Of a stretch of DNA of 34,893 nt, positions 34,822 to 34,893 are shown one piece after another. Positions within the stretch are counted from its first letter, which is position 1, and each line of letters starts with the position of its first letter. This DNA comes from Streptomyces sp. AV19 (GTDB taxonomy: Bacteria > Actinomycetota > Actinomycetes > Streptomycetales > Streptomycetaceae), in assembly GCF_015999245.1 (NCBI RefSeq), contig NZ_JAEAMR010000007.1, positions 744,327 through 779,219 on the forward strand, read 5' to 3'. The notes below the pieces were generated by a model, which worked only from the letters and a program-made list of their open reading frames with translations, was not told where the DNA came from and ran no database searches. The position numbers were made by a program, and so were the translations under genes.

Positions 34822-34893
34822 GCGGGGCGCTCCACGGCGGCTAGTAGGACTTCGTTAGCTCTTCCCGATCAAGCGTTCCGGTAGCACGTTGAA
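34822..34893. other. Right edge with lower GC content
   Basis: The last 55 bases are less GC-rich than the rest. Read leftward, bases 34893 to 34855 give FNVLPERLIGKS and a TAA stop, which could be the C-terminus of a gene continuing beyond the window. A CTAG site at 34841-34844 could mark the end of an inserted element, but there is no repeat in the window to support this. Confidence 0.2.

Overview
The window is chromosomal DNA from a high-GC actinobacterium, almost certainly Streptomyces or a close relative. The evidence is the very GC-rich third codon positions, frequent GTG starts, many starts without a ribosome binding site but with a TANNNT box 6-8 bases upstream, GroEL1 with a His-rich tail behind two CIRCE operators, and the actinobacterial gene order rplM-rpsI-glmM-coaA-glmS-acpS-nnr-alr-tsaE-tsaB-rimI-tsaD-groES-groEL1.

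Layout. 1-2738: a membrane-anchored hypothetical protein divergent from an ABC-F ATPase whose 3' end is partly duplicated downstream. 2739-9486: housekeeping genes, namely ribosomal proteins L13 and S9, phosphoglucosamine mutase, pantothenate kinase (opposite strand), an 84-residue unknown, glucosamine-6-phosphate synthase and holo-ACP synthase. 9487-16244: an accessory block that interrupts the core order. It begins with a 260-bp tract of G and C homopolymers. It carries a FAD monooxygenase with a divergent GntR-TetR double-HTH regulator, a 1097-residue trypsin-NACHT-repeat protein (a bacterial NLR-like protein), a Uma2-family nuclease-like protein and a frameshifted small CopG/RHH-like gene. 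16245-24476: nnr (opposite strand), alr, an alpha/beta hydrolase, tsaE, a small unknown, a 486-bp nested inverted-repeat element, a degenerate L,D-transpeptidase-like membrane protein, then tsaB-rimI-tsaD. 24458-29998: a second accessory block with a two-gene unit of unknown function, a Cys/His-rich small membrane protein, a second Uma2 protein, a THUMP-like methyltransferase and a frameshifted polysaccharide deacetylase lipoprotein. 30000-34893: groES-groEL1, then an SDR, a MOSC protein and a LysR regulator; the last bases are less GC-rich and lack a recognisable gene.

How the genes work together. glmS and glmM supply two of the steps to UDP-GlcNAc, and alr supplies D-alanine, so cell-wall precursor genes are grouped. 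tsaE, tsaB and tsaD make the tRNA t6A modification and rimI is their usual partner. coaA and acpS begin and use coenzyme A. nnr repairs damaged NAD(P)H. groES-groEL1 is under HrcA/CIRCE control.

The most interesting candidate is the protease-NACHT gene at 12011-15304. Its architecture is that of an NLR-like, possibly anti-phage, sensor. Its GC content falls visibly within the C-terminal repeat region, and it sits beside a Uma2 gene and a broken RHH gene in the interrupted block. Three things suggest caution about base-level accuracy: the homopolymer tract and two single-base-deletion frameshifts located in short G or C runs.
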